Part shown: positions 17,026-26,009 of the stretch, one piece after another | Layout of the letters: the number at the start of each line of letters is the position of its first letter | Numbering within the stretch: position 1 is the stretch's first letter | Assembly: GCA_949290355.1 (NCBI GenBank) | Contig: CASERN010000009.1 | Span: 1 to 64,000, forward strand | Reading direction: 5' to 3' | Length of the DNA: 64,000 bases | Origin: an uncultured bacterium | Lineage (GTDB): Bacteria > Cyanobacteriota > Vampirovibrionia > Gastranaerophilales > Gastranaerophilaceae | Notes under the pieces: model-generated | Told to the model about the DNA's origin: nothing | Databases searched by the model: none | The model's input: only the letters and a program-made list of their open reading frames with translations | Translations under genes and position numbers: made by a program

Positions 17026-18093
17026 ATGATGAGTTTTGCATATAATATGCAAATCTCTAGGTTTAATTACAATACATATTATTCTACTTACAACAACAAA
17101 AAATATAATAATTATATTACCCCATTCAATAAAAATACAAAAATTCCATTTGATAAAAATATAAGTTTTTATGGGCATATAAATAAAAATACTTTTATTA
17201 AATTTTTTAATATTGATCCGATTTATGCATTTAAAAACTTTTCAAAAGATGAATATATAAAACTCTCGGAAAAACAAAAAAATAAATTAAGGGAAAATTT
17301 TAGATTACTAGAAGCCGAAAATCCGAAAAATTTAAAAAGTATAGGAGAAATTCACGCATATGCAGCAAATTGCATAAAAAAAACTTTTGACGAAAGATTC
17401 GGAGAGAATAATTATGTAGTAATTCTTATAGGAAGATCATTGTCAAGTATTGGGAAATCACTAGGGGTAAAAATTGGAGAAAATAATGTAATTAATGTCC
17501 CAATGAGTAATTCTTACAGGTATAAGACAGATCCTACTTCATTAACAGAATATAGGCATTTTATAAATAATCTTAAAAGAGATGATGGTATACAGACTAT
17601 GAAAAAATTCCTTGAATTACATAATTTGTCAAGAAAAGATATTGAAACTTCTGGCAAAAATTATATTTTAATGGATTATTGCTTCAAGGGTAATTCTCTG
17701 ATTGGTGCAGAGCAATTCTTTAAGTCTGAAGAAGTATGGGGAAATAAAAACAACAATATTTTTGCAGTAGATTTTCTTCAACTTTTAAATAAATATGATG
17801 AAGAATCAATTACTCCCAAGATTAAATTAATTCCGGAAGGGCAAAACATTTTTAATAGAATACAATCTAAATTATATTCTTGCGGATACAAAAAATACTC
17901 AACTATCAATAAAGCTCCTGAATTAAGAGATACAATGGCTGCTTCAAAAGAAAATCAAAATATATTTCGCATTCCTAAAGAAACAAAATTAGTATGGTTT
18001 AACTTAATAGATTCGATTATGAAAGAAAAGGGTGATTTTCAAGTAAAAATTAAAAAATTGAGCCTTGGCATAACCCAGAATCTCAATATATAA
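17026..18093 (+). CDS. unknown protein, possibly phosphoribosyltransferase-like fold
   Basis: A 355-residue protein with an Asn/Tyr-rich head that ends in ISFYGHINKN. The core contains NYVVILIGRSLSSIGKSLGV and NYILMDYCFKGNSLIGAEQF, which look like a Rossmann-type strand-loop and a PRPP-binding-like loop. This resemblance is loose and the key acidic pair is not certain. Its last residues (KIKKLSLGITQNLNI) look unnatural. One added base in the A6 run at 18052-18057 would exchange them for a coherent C-terminal extension of about 90 residues (next entry). No neighbour indicates a substrate. Confidence 0.55.
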   Translation: MMSFAYNMQISRFNYNTYYSTYNNKKYNNYITPFNKNTKIPFDKNISFYGHINKNTFIKFFNIDPIYAFKNFSKDEYIKLSEKQKNKLRENFRLLEAENPKNLKSIGEIHAYAANCIKKTFDERFGENNYVVILIGRSLSSIGKSLGVKIGENNVINVPMSNSYRYKTDPTSLTEYRHFINNLKRDDGIQTMKKFLELHNLSRKDIETSGKNYILMDYCFKGNSLIGAEQFFKSEEVWGNKNNNIFAVDFLQLLNKYDEESITPKIKLIPEGQNIFNRIQSKLYSCGYKKYSTINKAPELRDTMAASKENQNIFRIPKETKLVWFNLIDSIMKEKGDFQVKIKKLSLGITQNLNI

Positions 18094-18329
18094 ATGACTT
18101 AACAAATATATTAAATGAAATAAATAAAATTTTGATTAAACATAACATATCCACTAATTCAAAACAAAAAAATATCAATCATACATTTCTTGATGAAATT
18201 AATGGAGTCTACAAATATTTGTGCTATTGTTTTCAAAATAGAAAAACATCTTTACAAAGCAGATTCGACTTCTATGAAATCCAAGATGATATTAAAGAAT
18301 TAATTAATAAGATAAATGCAGATTACTAA
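18057..18329 (+). pseudogene. C-terminal part of the preceding gene in a shifted frame
   Basis: After the A6 run the +1 frame reads IEPWHNPESQYINDLTNILN and continues, charged and helical, to NKINADY and a stop at 18327-18329. It has no ribosome-binding site of its own. Joined to the preceding frame by one extra A it would give a protein of about 445 residues. It is a frameshift mutation, a slippage site or an assembly error; the sequence alone cannot tell which. Confidence 0.45.
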
Positions 18330-18438
18330 AATTAATTTTTATACAATTAATTCACTAATAAAAATTAATTCAAAAAGTCAATTGCATATTATGCTAAAAA
18401 TGTTTTTTATATTGGAATATTATGTTCATAAATTTGAA

Positions 18439-19188
18439 TTATTTTTTATTCCTATTCAACTTATAATTCTGTAAATCATGAAAATCCCAGTTTATATTTC
18501 TTTTAACAATTTTAGCAGGATTGCCCGCTATAATTACATTTGTATCATCAAACTTTTTAGTTACAACACTCGCCCAGCCAATTATACTATCATTTGAGAC
18601 TTTTGTATTTTTACCAATTTTTACATCCTTACCTATCCATACATGATCACCAATCTGGATACTTTTTCCAAAATTTAAAGGGTTTCCATCCAAATCAGTA
18701 ATAGTATGAACATCAGTACACCAAATATCAATTCCCCAAGATATCATGCAATCATTTCCTATCGATATAGAAGATTCATCATCTTGCAAAAATAATCTTG
18801 CTCCACAAATAATTACATTATCTCCAATATTTATCTCACAATTACTTGCATATCTGTTAATACCTGGTTCTATAGTATCTTCCGGAGGATTACCGATATT
18901 TATTGTCAGTCCTGTTAGTCCTATAGAATGATTAGTCGGGCACAATATCTTGCCGATATTTACAGAATTATTATTTCCAAATATATATAAAGATAAACCT
19001 TTTTTACTCAAAAATTCTATTATATCTTCTTTTTTAGCAATTTTTATTTTTATAATATTGCCAGCACCATTTACTGATAACGGAAATTTTTCTATTAAAT
19101 CAATTTCTTCATCATTAAATTCTGAAATTTCCTTACCATTATCTAATTCAAATATCAACTTATTATTATCGCCTGTAAAATTTTTCAT
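18439..19188 (-). CDS. hexapeptide-repeat acyltransferase
   Basis: The 249-residue enzyme has an N-terminal region of about 70 residues and then a left-handed beta-helix of hexapeptide repeats (CEINIGDNVIICGARLFLQD, SIQIGDHVWIGKDVKIGKN). It closes with IIAGNPAKIVKRNINW, as in xenobiotic/sugar O-acetyltransferases. CTDVHTI carries the likely catalytic His. It would transfer an acetyl or similar group to a sugar or other small acceptor. Neighbouring genes are unrelated accessory functions, so the acceptor is unknown. Confidence 0.85.
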   Translation of the reverse strand: MKNFTGDNNKLIFELDNGKEISEFNDEEIDLIEKFPLSVNGAGNIIKIKIAKKEDIIEFLSKKGLSLYIFGNNNSVNIGKILCPTNHSIGLTGLTINIGNPPEDTIEPGINRYASNCEINIGDNVIICGARLFLQDDESSISIGNDCMISWGIDIWCTDVHTITDLDGNPLNFGKSIQIGDHVWIGKDVKIGKNTKVSNDSIIGWASVVTKKFDDTNVIIAGNPAKIVKRNINWDFHDLQNYKLNRNKK

Positions 19189-19297
19189 GATTACCTCCGT
19201 ATAAAAAAATTATAAATCTTGATAGCAGCTATCAGTCAAGTAATATTTTTTCATATATTAGCAAAAAATTATATTAACAACACTTATAAAAAATGCT

Positions 19298-20074
19298 ATG
19301 AAAATTAATTTATTTACATCAACCTTAATTCAGTCAAAAAAAAATACCAAAATTTCATTTGGTACATCCGCAAGAGATTATACAAATTCTAAAGGGGAAT
19401 ATATTGGAACAAATACTTGGCTTTTCCGAGATGATGTTGATTGGGCTAAACTTGCAAACTATGAAAAGCAACACTTTAAGAACAAAAATAAAGTTAATAT
19501 AGTTCAATTTGCAGCATCAGACGGTTCTGAAGCATATACAAAAATTATTTCATTGCTTGAAAATAATCCAGCCAAGGATGATTCCAAATTCTTCCCAATC
19601 CAAGCATATGACATTGATCCTGAAATTACCAATGCCGCCAATAAAGGTCTTTTGAATACTAATTTGATGGATAGGATGAATCTTCAAATTAATTGTAAAG
19701 ATTATAACTATCAAAAATACCTAAAAGAAACAAAAAACGTACTACATATAAAAAACGATATAGAAGTAAAAAGTAACAAAACTCTTAAAGCAACAGCAGA
19801 ATTAACACAAAGAGTAAATTTTCATATCGCAGATATGTATGATATTCTAAAGAACCTGGTTGACAAATCTAATACAATATTACTATGCAGAAATATTTTA
19901 GGATATTTTGAAAATAATGTTGTAGAAAATTTTGTAAAACTTGTATCTGAAAAATTGAAACCGGAAAGCTTATTTATCATAGGAGATCATGATACTAAAA
20001 ACAGTTCTATTGAGAAGTTCCTGTTTCAAGATAAATTTCAACAAGTAATGAAAAATGTTTATAAAAAATTATAA
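19298..20074 (+). CDS. CheR-like SAM-dependent methyltransferase
   Basis: This 258-residue protein follows the CheR catalytic domain order. VQFAASDGSEAYTKI (motif I), AYDIDPEITNAANKGLL (motif II), VNFHIADMYDIL, ILLCRNILGYFENNVVE and LKPESLFIIGDHD can all be aligned with it. The usual N-terminal helical receptor-binding domain is replaced by a short head with KISFGTSA. No chemotaxis gene lies nearby. A methyltransferase acting on a protein carboxylate or something else is possible; the substrate is unknown. Confidence 0.7.
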   Translation: MKINLFTSTLIQSKKNTKISFGTSARDYTNSKGEYIGTNTWLFRDDVDWAKLANYEKQHFKNKNKVNIVQFAASDGSEAYTKIISLLENNPAKDDSKFFPIQAYDIDPEITNAANKGLLNTNLMDRMNLQINCKDYNYQKYLKETKNVLHIKNDIEVKSNKTLKATAELTQRVNFHIADMYDILKNLVDKSNTILLCRNILGYFENNVVENFVKLVSEKLKPESLFIIGDHDTKNSSIEKFLFQDKFQQVMKNVYKKL

Positions 20075-20205
20075 TAATTTTTAACATTTATACATACTTT
20101 GTATTTTTTCTGTTTATTTTTGATAACATATAAAAAAATGTAGCAAGTTTTTTTTTGTTCATTTTTTATTAAGTAATAGCAATACATATAAAAGGATTTA
20201 TAAAA

Positions 20206-21081
20206 TTGCAAAATACTATAACTAAAAATTACGAAAAAATTAAACAACCAAATCATTTTCTTCATTCTAATCAAAATCAATTCTCATATATTGAACAGAA
20301 ATTAAATCTTATTTTTTTAGATGAAATAAATTCTGAAGATTCAATATTTAAAAGAGTCAATAAGTCCGCAATACACAAAATGGCATTATTTCTATCTAAC
20401 GGAATACAAAGATCATGCTCTATTGGGATTGCAGGAGAAACAGCAAGCGGAAAGTCGACTATTGCTTTAGATATTATCAATACAATTCAAGATTTTGCAC
20501 AGGAATACTGTATTGAAAATGCAATTACAAGAATTAATACAGATGATTATTACTACGATCGTTCTGATATGGTGAAAAAAGCCGGTAGCTTTGCAGAATT
20601 TGCGAAACACTATGACCTCGATGTTCCGGAAGCTCTAGAACTTGAGTTGATGAAAAAACATATCAAAGCATTATTATTTGGGAATAAAGTGCTTTTACCA
20701 GAATATGATATGTCTGGAACAGCTATCAGAAGAGATAATGTAAAACCTGCATATCCTTCCAAAATTATCATTTCAGAAGGATTATTTACACTAACAGATA
20801 AAGTAGTAGATGCTTTCGATTTTAAAATATATGTAGATGTATCACATGATGTTCAAAAAGAAAGATTTTATAAAAGAGCCGCTGAAAGAGATCTAGGAGA
20901 CTCCGCAGATGAAGTATATGAAAATGCATCCAATAAAGCTAAAACTCATATTCATCCAACTGCTGATAGAGCTGACATAATTTTATCAGGAGAAGCTGAT
21001 AGAGCCTCTTATAGAAAATTTATCAATAAAATACTAATGCTTGTCAAAGAAGTCCATTTTAATGAATTAGTCATTTCTTAA
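20206..21081 (+). CDS. uridine kinase/phosphoribulokinase-family P-loop kinase
   Basis: The 291-residue protein has GIAGETASGKSTIA (Walker A) near residue 70, RINTDDYYYDRSD (substrate loop with two Asp) and LPEYDMSGTAIRRD. It continues with IIISEGLFTL and a lid rich in Arg (QKERFYKRAAERDLGDSADE), all typical of Udk-like kinases. It probably phosphorylates a nucleoside or related sugar. Starts with TTG after AAAGGA. The N-terminal 65 residues are not part of the kinase core. It overlaps the convergent membrane-protein gene by 11 bases. Confidence 0.85.
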   Translation: MQNTITKNYEKIKQPNHFLHSNQNQFSYIEQKLNLIFLDEINSEDSIFKRVNKSAIHKMALFLSNGIQRSCSIGIAGETASGKSTIALDIINTIQDFAQEYCIENAITRINTDDYYYDRSDMVKKAGSFAEFAKHYDLDVPEALELELMKKHIKALLFGNKVLLPEYDMSGTAIRRDNVKPAYPSKIIISEGLFTLTDKVVDAFDFKIYVDVSHDVQKERFYKRAAERDLGDSADEVYENASNKAKTHIHPTADRADIILSGEADRASYRKFINKILMLVKEVHFNELVIS

Positions 21082-22285
21082 TAGATTTCTGTTTTTGATT
21101 TTGCTCCCTATTATATCTTAATTTGGTGAATAAATTTGACGTTCCTGCGATAAAAAATCCCATAACTCCGATACCAAATAGTAATGGTAATCCTGCAATC
21201 AAAACTTTTTGTTTTAATAGTTTTTTGTACATGGAATTAGCCTCTTTACCGTATTTTTTCGAAATCTCTGCTAAATCTTTTAATTTGGGAACTTCCAAAT
21301 TTTCATTTATTAACTCTTTACACTTACCTCTTTTGTACAGAAATTTTCTAAAACCTTTTTCCAATAATTCATTTCCGCAAATAATATAAAAACCAACTAT
21401 TGGGTATCTGAATAATGTCTCTAAGAAATTTTGTTTCCCTCTGTCTTTTGATGCTCCAAAATACCCTGCACCTCCAACTAAAACACAAGAAGTAAGCTGC
21501 CCTCGGCTTAATGCTAATTTACCACTGTTATTGGCGAAATCTATACTTAAATATTTATTAAAAAAATCAGTTTTCTTTTTATTATTTTTAAAGAACTTTG
21601 TTCCAGGAGCCAAAATTAACTCAGAAAGATTCTGTAAAAATTTAGAATTTGCACCCTTTTTTATAAGTATTCCACTCAGTGCTAGGCAGCCAGAATAAAT
21701 ACCGGCGGCCAGTGCAATATGTTTTTTTGCACTTCTTTCAACTTTTTCAGCTTGCTTTTTATCGTTATTTTTGTTTTTATTCAAATTTGCAATATTTTCA
21801 AAATCAGCTTGCTTAAATACTTTCAATGTCATTAAATTTTTAAAATAATTTAGAGTATATTCAAATAACGGTATTGCAAATGCACTAAGAGCCAATGCTG
21901 CTTTTACAGGTAACAATTTTTTATTATCTGATAAATTATTTGATTTCAACAATTCATATGCAGGAGTTGAAATATTTTTTTTCAAATTATTTGGTAATTT
22001 TTTTGAATATAATTTTCTGAAAATATTTTCACCTAAAATAGTTGGGAAATAATAAACAAGAATAGATTCAGATAATTCTAAAAAAGTATTTTCTCCCAAA
22101 TCAGCTTTGCTTCTTGCAAAAACAGCTTTCGGGATAAGACCGGTTGCACTGTCTTGAATAAATCTAATATTAGAAAGTCCAGCTCCGCCTTCTTGGATTC
22201 CTATAATTTTACTCGCAACTTTTAATCCTGTTCCAATATTTCCTGCATTGGTAAATGTTACATTATTAACTTTATTTGTTTTCAT
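21071..22285 (-). CDS. membrane protein of unknown function under attenuator-like leader
   Basis: The ATG at 22285 follows AAAGGG by 6 bases and gives 404 residues; an in-frame TTG upstream lies inside the terminator hairpin and is rejected. The head MKTNKVNNVTFTNAGNIGTG is followed by LSESILVYYFPTILGENIF. Hydrophobic helices lie near 130 (ALALSAFAIPLFEYTL), 190 (LAAGIYSGCLALSGIL), 300 (YPIVGFYIICGNELL) and 375 (LIAGLPLLFGIGVMGFFIAG). The remainder is Lys/Asn-rich. It resembles in pattern the protein at 6947-8287. I cannot name it; a transporter role is not supported by any motif. Confidence 0.72.
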   Translation of the reverse strand: MKTNKVNNVTFTNAGNIGTGLKVASKIIGIQEGGAGLSNIRFIQDSATGLIPKAVFARSKADLGENTFLELSESILVYYFPTILGENIFRKLYSKKLPNNLKKNISTPAYELLKSNNLSDNKKLLPVKAALALSAFAIPLFEYTLNYFKNLMTLKVFKQADFENIANLNKNKNNDKKQAEKVERSAKKHIALAAGIYSGCLALSGILIKKGANSKFLQNLSELILAPGTKFFKNNKKKTDFFNKYLSIDFANNSGKLALSRGQLTSCVLVGGAGYFGASKDRGKQNFLETLFRYPIVGFYIICGNELLEKGFRKFLYKRGKCKELINENLEVPKLKDLAEISKKYGKEANSMYKKLLKQKVLIAGLPLLFGIGVMGFFIAGTSNLFTKLRYNREQNQKQKSIKK

Positions 22286-22309
22286 AAAAAATCCCTTTAT
22301 ATAAACTGA

Positions 22310-22345
22310 CAACAAAAAATAACCTGTATAAATCAAATACAGGTC
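22310..22345 (-). terminator. intrinsic terminator in the leader of the membrane-protein gene
   Basis: On the minus strand ACCTGTAT-TTGATTT-ATACAGGT is followed by TATTTTTTG. It ends about 25 bases upstream of the ATG it precedes, an unusual place unless it acts as an attenuator. Confidence 0.75.
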
Positions 22346-22412
22346 ATAACAAAAACTTAAAATATAATTATCAGCTTATTGCCAACTCAAACGACCTGTA
22401 TTATCATACAGG
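22337..22412 (-). promoter_or_regulatory. attenuator-like alternative hairpins after tandem Trp codons
   Basis: Four complementary segments follow each other on the minus strand. a: CCTGTAT (22412-22406); b: ATACAGGTC (22401-22393); c: GACCTGTAT (22345-22337); d: ATACAGGT (22329-22322). a:b gives 7 bp, b:c 9 bp and c:d 8 bp with a T run. Thus b:c excludes the terminator c:d, as in trp-type attenuators. Segment a lies immediately after two TGG codons of the mini-ORF. Confidence 0.55.
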
Positions 22413-22450
22413 CACCACCAAGATTGATTGTTTAAGTTTAAGATTGACAT
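22376..22450 (-). CDS. putative leader peptide with tandem Trp codons
   Basis: A 24-residue ORF starts MSILNLNNQSWWCLYDNTGR and ends LSWQ, with GAAGG 12 bases before the ATG. It holds three Trp codons, two of them adjacent. A ribosome stalled on the TGG pair would cover hairpin arm a and free arm b to form the antiterminator. This matches the known logic of amino-acid attenuation. The spacing of the ribosome-binding site is longer than ideal, and the gene controlled has no known tie to tryptophan. Confidence 0.5.
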   Translation of the reverse strand: MSILNLNNQSWWCLYDNTGRLSWQ

Positions 22451-22622
22451 AATTAATATTTTCCTTCTCACGTAAAAGCTAACACAAAAAAAATAAATAA
22501 TCAAGAAATAAAAATTTATTTATACTTTAGTTACAAAATATTTACATAGCTTATAGAAATAGCAAGAAATTAAATTTTCAAGTATTATAATAATATTGAT
22601 AAATCAGCTTCAGGAGATAAAA

Positions 22623-23654
22623 TTGCTTAAATTAACCCCTCAAAATTATATATCAAAACAGATAAAATTTGGGAATACAGAAAAAGTTAGTGAAAATAAA
22701 AGTAAAAAAGAGTCATATAATGACCCTTTAATGCAATGGCCGGCTAGAGGACTTGCATATTCAAACGAACTTGGAGCCGCAATTAGTGAAGTCGCCCCAA
22801 GATTAGGGACATTATTATGGTTCCCTGCTATGCTTTATTTTGGAGCTGATATTTATGATAAATATAAAAACGAAAAAACATCATATTCTCCTGATGCAAA
22901 AAGAGGAACAGAACAAGCAATATTCCAACTTTTAGCTAGTGTCTTTCTTCCAACAGGAGCTGTAATTGCAGGGCAGAAAATTGCATCAGCGATTGGTGTG
23001 CTTGGTAAAAATGGCCTTTCGCTACAATCTCAAGAAGAAATAATCAACTTCTTGCAAGATTTCACAAACAGAAGGCATATTGACAAACATCAAAATAATA
23101 TCACAGAATTTAAAAAACATTTTGTTGAATCTATATCTACAAAAAGAGAAAAATTAATTAGAGAAAATAAAATTAAAAATCCATTTAAAGTAATAAAGCA
23201 AGCTATATTCGGAAGACGTCATCCTGAATCTATTGCTATGTCAGAAAAAGACAGAGTTTTAAAATTTGCAGATACTCATATTGATGAAATGTTTACTCTT
23301 TATGATAATCTTATAAGAAATCAAAAACCTAAAGCATTTTCAAACAAAATGTGGAATACATTTGAAAAATTGAAAAACAAATATAAAAAAGATGCTGATT
23401 ATAAACTTACATACCTTAGAGATGCAGCTGAAGATACAATAAAAAAATATCAAAAAAGTAAAATTATGAATGCTAAAATTTTGAAAACTGTAGGAGGCTT
23501 TGTAGCTTTAGGCTTAGCAATAAAACCTATAGATAACTTTGTAGAACATGTTGTTATAAAAAAATATGTGGCTCCAAACCTAAATAGTATGTTTTCAACC
23601 AACAATACCTCAGTAGATAAAAAATCCACATCCTCTGAACAAAATAAAGCTTAA
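22623..23654 (+). CDS. membrane-associated protein of unknown function
   Basis: A TTG start 6 bases after CAGGAG is chosen; the first residues then read LLKLTPQNYISKQIKFGNTE with the initiator Met in place of the first Leu. The 343 residues include hydrophobic stretches near 60-80 (TLLWFPAMLYFGADIY), 105-125 (LLASVFLPTGAVIAGQKIAS) and 295-310 (TVGGFVALGLAIKP). Between them lies a long basic helical part. No family recognised; the pattern is similar to the other unknown membrane proteins here. The stop overlaps the convergent YhcH-like gene's stop. Confidence 0.68.
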   Translation: MLKLTPQNYISKQIKFGNTEKVSENKSKKESYNDPLMQWPARGLAYSNELGAAISEVAPRLGTLLWFPAMLYFGADIYDKYKNEKTSYSPDAKRGTEQAIFQLLASVFLPTGAVIAGQKIASAIGVLGKNGLSLQSQEEIINFLQDFTNRRHIDKHQNNITEFKKHFVESISTKREKLIRENKIKNPFKVIKQAIFGRRHPESIAMSEKDRVLKFADTHIDEMFTLYDNLIRNQKPKAFSNKMWNTFEKLKNKYKKDADYKLTYLRDAAEDTIKKYQKSKIMNAKILKTVGGFVALGLAIKPIDNFVEHVVIKKYVAPNLNSMFSTNNTSVDKKSTSSEQNKA

Positions 23655-24097
23655 ACCAAAATTTTTGCAACAACCTTTTTTACCTGTAATGATTTATCTA
23701 AAGCATTAATCTGGGGCATATGAGCATCAGATGGTTCTAGCATTACAAATTTAAAAGGTTCCAACATAACTTTATCTAAATTTTTCGAAGGAAACTCAAA
23801 AAACATTACATCCTTTTTTGAATCATATTTTTCAGATATATTTAAACCTTGAATGTCGATAAAGTGCAACTGCTCTTGACCGCAAAGCAACATTTGAATA
23901 TCTATATATTTTTTATGAGCTTCTAACTTACATTTTGCAATATCTTTAGTATTATATACATCAATATTTACAAAAGCCCCATCAGAAATTTCATAATGTC
24001 CCGACTTTGAATCAGGAGTCAATGATGACAAGAATTTAGCAACTTCTTTTGGTATTAAATCATATTTATATATATTTTGTATCTTATCTATTATCAT
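23651..24097 (-). CDS. YhcH/YjgK/YiaL-family protein
   Basis: At 148 residues it matches the family in length. HKKYIDIQMLLCGQEQLHFI holds the conserved His/Asp region, and FEFPSKNLDKVMLEPFKFVM with LEPSDAHMPQ carries the metal-binding cupin-like residues. Family members (EbgC, YhcH, YiaL) are found with sugar-acid or sialic-acid catabolism and are suspected sugar isomerases/anomerases. No sugar operon is adjacent, so the substrate is open. Stop codons with the plus-strand gene overlap by 4 bases. Confidence 0.85.
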   Translation of the reverse strand: MIIDKIQNIYKYDLIPKEVAKFLSSLTPDSKSGHYEISDGAFVNIDVYNTKDIAKCKLEAHKKYIDIQMLLCGQEQLHFIDIQGLNISEKYDSKKDVMFFEFPSKNLDKVMLEPFKFVMLEPSDAHMPQINALDKSLQVKKVVAKILV

Positions 24098-24099
24098 AA

Positions 24100-25101
24100 T
24101 TAGAAAAACTTCACAGGTCTAATAGCCTTTAATTGACATGCAGAATTGACAGCAGAACATTCTGCTAACTTTGAGATCCCTCCGCAATAAGGAGTAGTAC
24201 TTGAGATATAGCCAACCTTACAGGCCCCTTCTTTGAAAGTAATACTTTTTTCAATCCAACTAGGATCAATTGAGCCGGAAGAATTTACCTTTTCATTATA
24301 TATGCTCACTTGAAGGTGATAAGGACTATCCCCTCCATATTCTCCAGGATTTGAGCTATCATATGCAGGAATTACTCGACCTGATAATGTTATATAAAAG
24401 GGATAAACATCTTCCCATTTAACAGAATCTCCGCTATTGGCTCCATCCACATCGACATATACAGTATATCCCCATGTATTTGTGTTATCAACTCCAGTAT
24501 AAGAGCCTGTATTTTCATTATTTTGCAAAACGGCAATGTTTGTAGGATCTTGATGAAGATTATAAATTCTAATACCATTACGCAAAACGATATCTGGAGT
24601 TTTTGAAGAAAAATCAGATACAGAATCACTTATAGAACTACCACTACAAGAAGATGTATTAGTATTTATCCGCTGTTCAAACAATTTACAAAACTTTGCA
24701 CCCTTTCGTGGCAAAGTCCTTGGCGTATCTACGCAAGCGCAATTATCCTCACTCCAGACTTCATTTTCAGCACAATTCATATTAACATCCGAACCACATT
24801 CTGCTTTTGCTGGAGGAATAAAATAATTATTAAAAAAATCTACTTTATGTCTCGGGAAATATGCTAAATTCAAATTTCCCTTAAAAGACATATAATCAGA
24901 ATCATCCGGATCAAAATCAGCAACTAAAGATTGAGTTACCGTCCTCAATGTCGAATATGCAGCATAATAAGTATAAGAAATAACCGAATCTAATTTAGCC
25001 TTGGTAACTCTTATTGTAACAGAAACAATAACTGCTATTACAAGCATTACAACAACAACTTCAGCTAAAGTATATGAATTTAAAAATTTATTTTTTTTCA
25101 T
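24100..25101 (-). CDS. type IV pilin-like protein with prepilin N-terminus
   Basis: MKKNKFLNSYTLAEVVVVML begins a 333-residue protein. The hydrophobic helix and the Glu at +5 of the YTLAEV motif are typical, but the usual Gly before the cleavage site is Ser-Tyr, which may slow processing. The C-terminal part is Cys-rich (CGSDVNMNCAENEVW, CACVDTPR) and ends KAIRPVKFF. It lacks the VDxNGxxGPNxxGRDIF block of the other prepilins. TATAAT lies upstream and there is no poly-G tract. It could be a minor pilin or pseudopilin with a disulphide-bonded head. Confidence 0.78.
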   Translation of the reverse strand: MKKNKFLNSYTLAEVVVVMLVIAVIVSVTIRVTKAKLDSVISYTYYAAYSTLRTVTQSLVADFDPDDSDYMSFKGNLNLAYFPRHKVDFFNNYFIPPAKAECGSDVNMNCAENEVWSEDNCACVDTPRTLPRKGAKFCKLFEQRINTNTSSCSGSSISDSVSDFSSKTPDIVLRNGIRIYNLHQDPTNIAVLQNNENTGSYTGVDNTNTWGYTVYVDVDGANSGDSVKWEDVYPFYITLSGRVIPAYDSSNPGEYGGDSPYHLQVSIYNEKVNSSGSIDPSWIEKSITFKEGACKVGYISSTTPYCGGISKLAECSAVNSACQLKAIRPVKFF

Positions 25102-25180
25102 TATTCCCCGCTATTTCATTACGCTTATCTCTATTATAACATATTGTAGCAAGAATTAAAATACTTTGTTATTTTTTATG

Positions 25181-26005
25181 TTAATTTAATTCGGATATCG
25201 CTAATTCGTATTCTTCTTTTTTAGGAGCTTTTCCATGCCAATCAGCATTATTTTCCATAAAACTAACTCCCTTACCTTTTATTGTATTTGCAATAATTGC
25301 AACAGGGCAATCTAATTTTTTTGCATCTTCAATTGCACAATAAATTTGATTTATATCATGCCCATCAATTTCAATTACTTTCCAATTAAAAGCTTTTATT
25401 TTTTCAACTAAAGGATCAAGAGACTTAATAACTTCAGTACATCCATCTATTTGGAGTCTGTTTCGATCTATAATAGCAATAAGATTGTTTAAATTTTTAT
25501 TAGCAATATGCATAAAAGCTTCCCATACACTACCTTCTTGCAATTCACCATCTCCTAACAAACAAAAAACATTTGCAGGATTTCTATCCAATTTCAATCC
25601 TAAAGCCATACCACAAGCTATAGACAAACCTTGACCTAAAGAACCTGTGGCTACATCTATTCCAGGGCAAATAGGAACAGGATGACCTTGCAATCTTGAA
25701 CCAAAGAGCCTGAATGTCATTAATTCTTCTTTTGGGAAATATCCTAATTGAGATAAAACAGAATATAATATTGATGAAGCATGGCCTTTTGATAATACAA
25801 AACGATCTCTTGCTTTAAAATCTTTTGATTTCGTCCACTTAGGACAAATTTTCATACACTTATGATAAAGTACTGTCATAATCTCTACTGATGACATTGC
25901 ACCGCCAATATGACCAGATTGGGCATTATAGACCATATTTAAAATATTTCTGCGATTTTCTTTGCACAAATTTTTTAATTTTTCTATTTCATCTTGACTC
26001 AACAT
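25181..26005 (-). CDS. transketolase, N-terminal subunit
   Basis: A 274-residue thiamine-diphosphate-binding half-enzyme: SAQSGHIGGAMSSVE-like start (NAQSGHIGGAMSS), DRFVLSKGHASSILYSVLSQ, the TPP motif GDGELQEGSVWEAFMHIANK and DRNRLQIDG. Split transketolases use a second, C-terminal subunit gene next to this one, but the downstream neighbour is a prepilin and the upstream one a WecG-type transferase. The partner must lie elsewhere, or this half serves a specialised pathway such as surface-sugar synthesis. It follows the WecG gene by 4 bases. Confidence 0.9.
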   Translation of the reverse strand: MLSQDEIEKLKNLCKENRRNILNMVYNAQSGHIGGAMSSVEIMTVLYHKCMKICPKWTKSKDFKARDRFVLSKGHASSILYSVLSQLGYFPKEELMTFRLFGSRLQGHPVPICPGIDVATGSLGQGLSIACGMALGLKLDRNPANVFCLLGDGELQEGSVWEAFMHIANKNLNNLIAIIDRNRLQIDGCTEVIKSLDPLVEKIKAFNWKVIEIDGHDINQIYCAIEDAKKLDCPVAIIANTIKGKGVSFMENNADWHGKAPKKEEYELAISELN

Positions 26006-26009
26006 ATAT

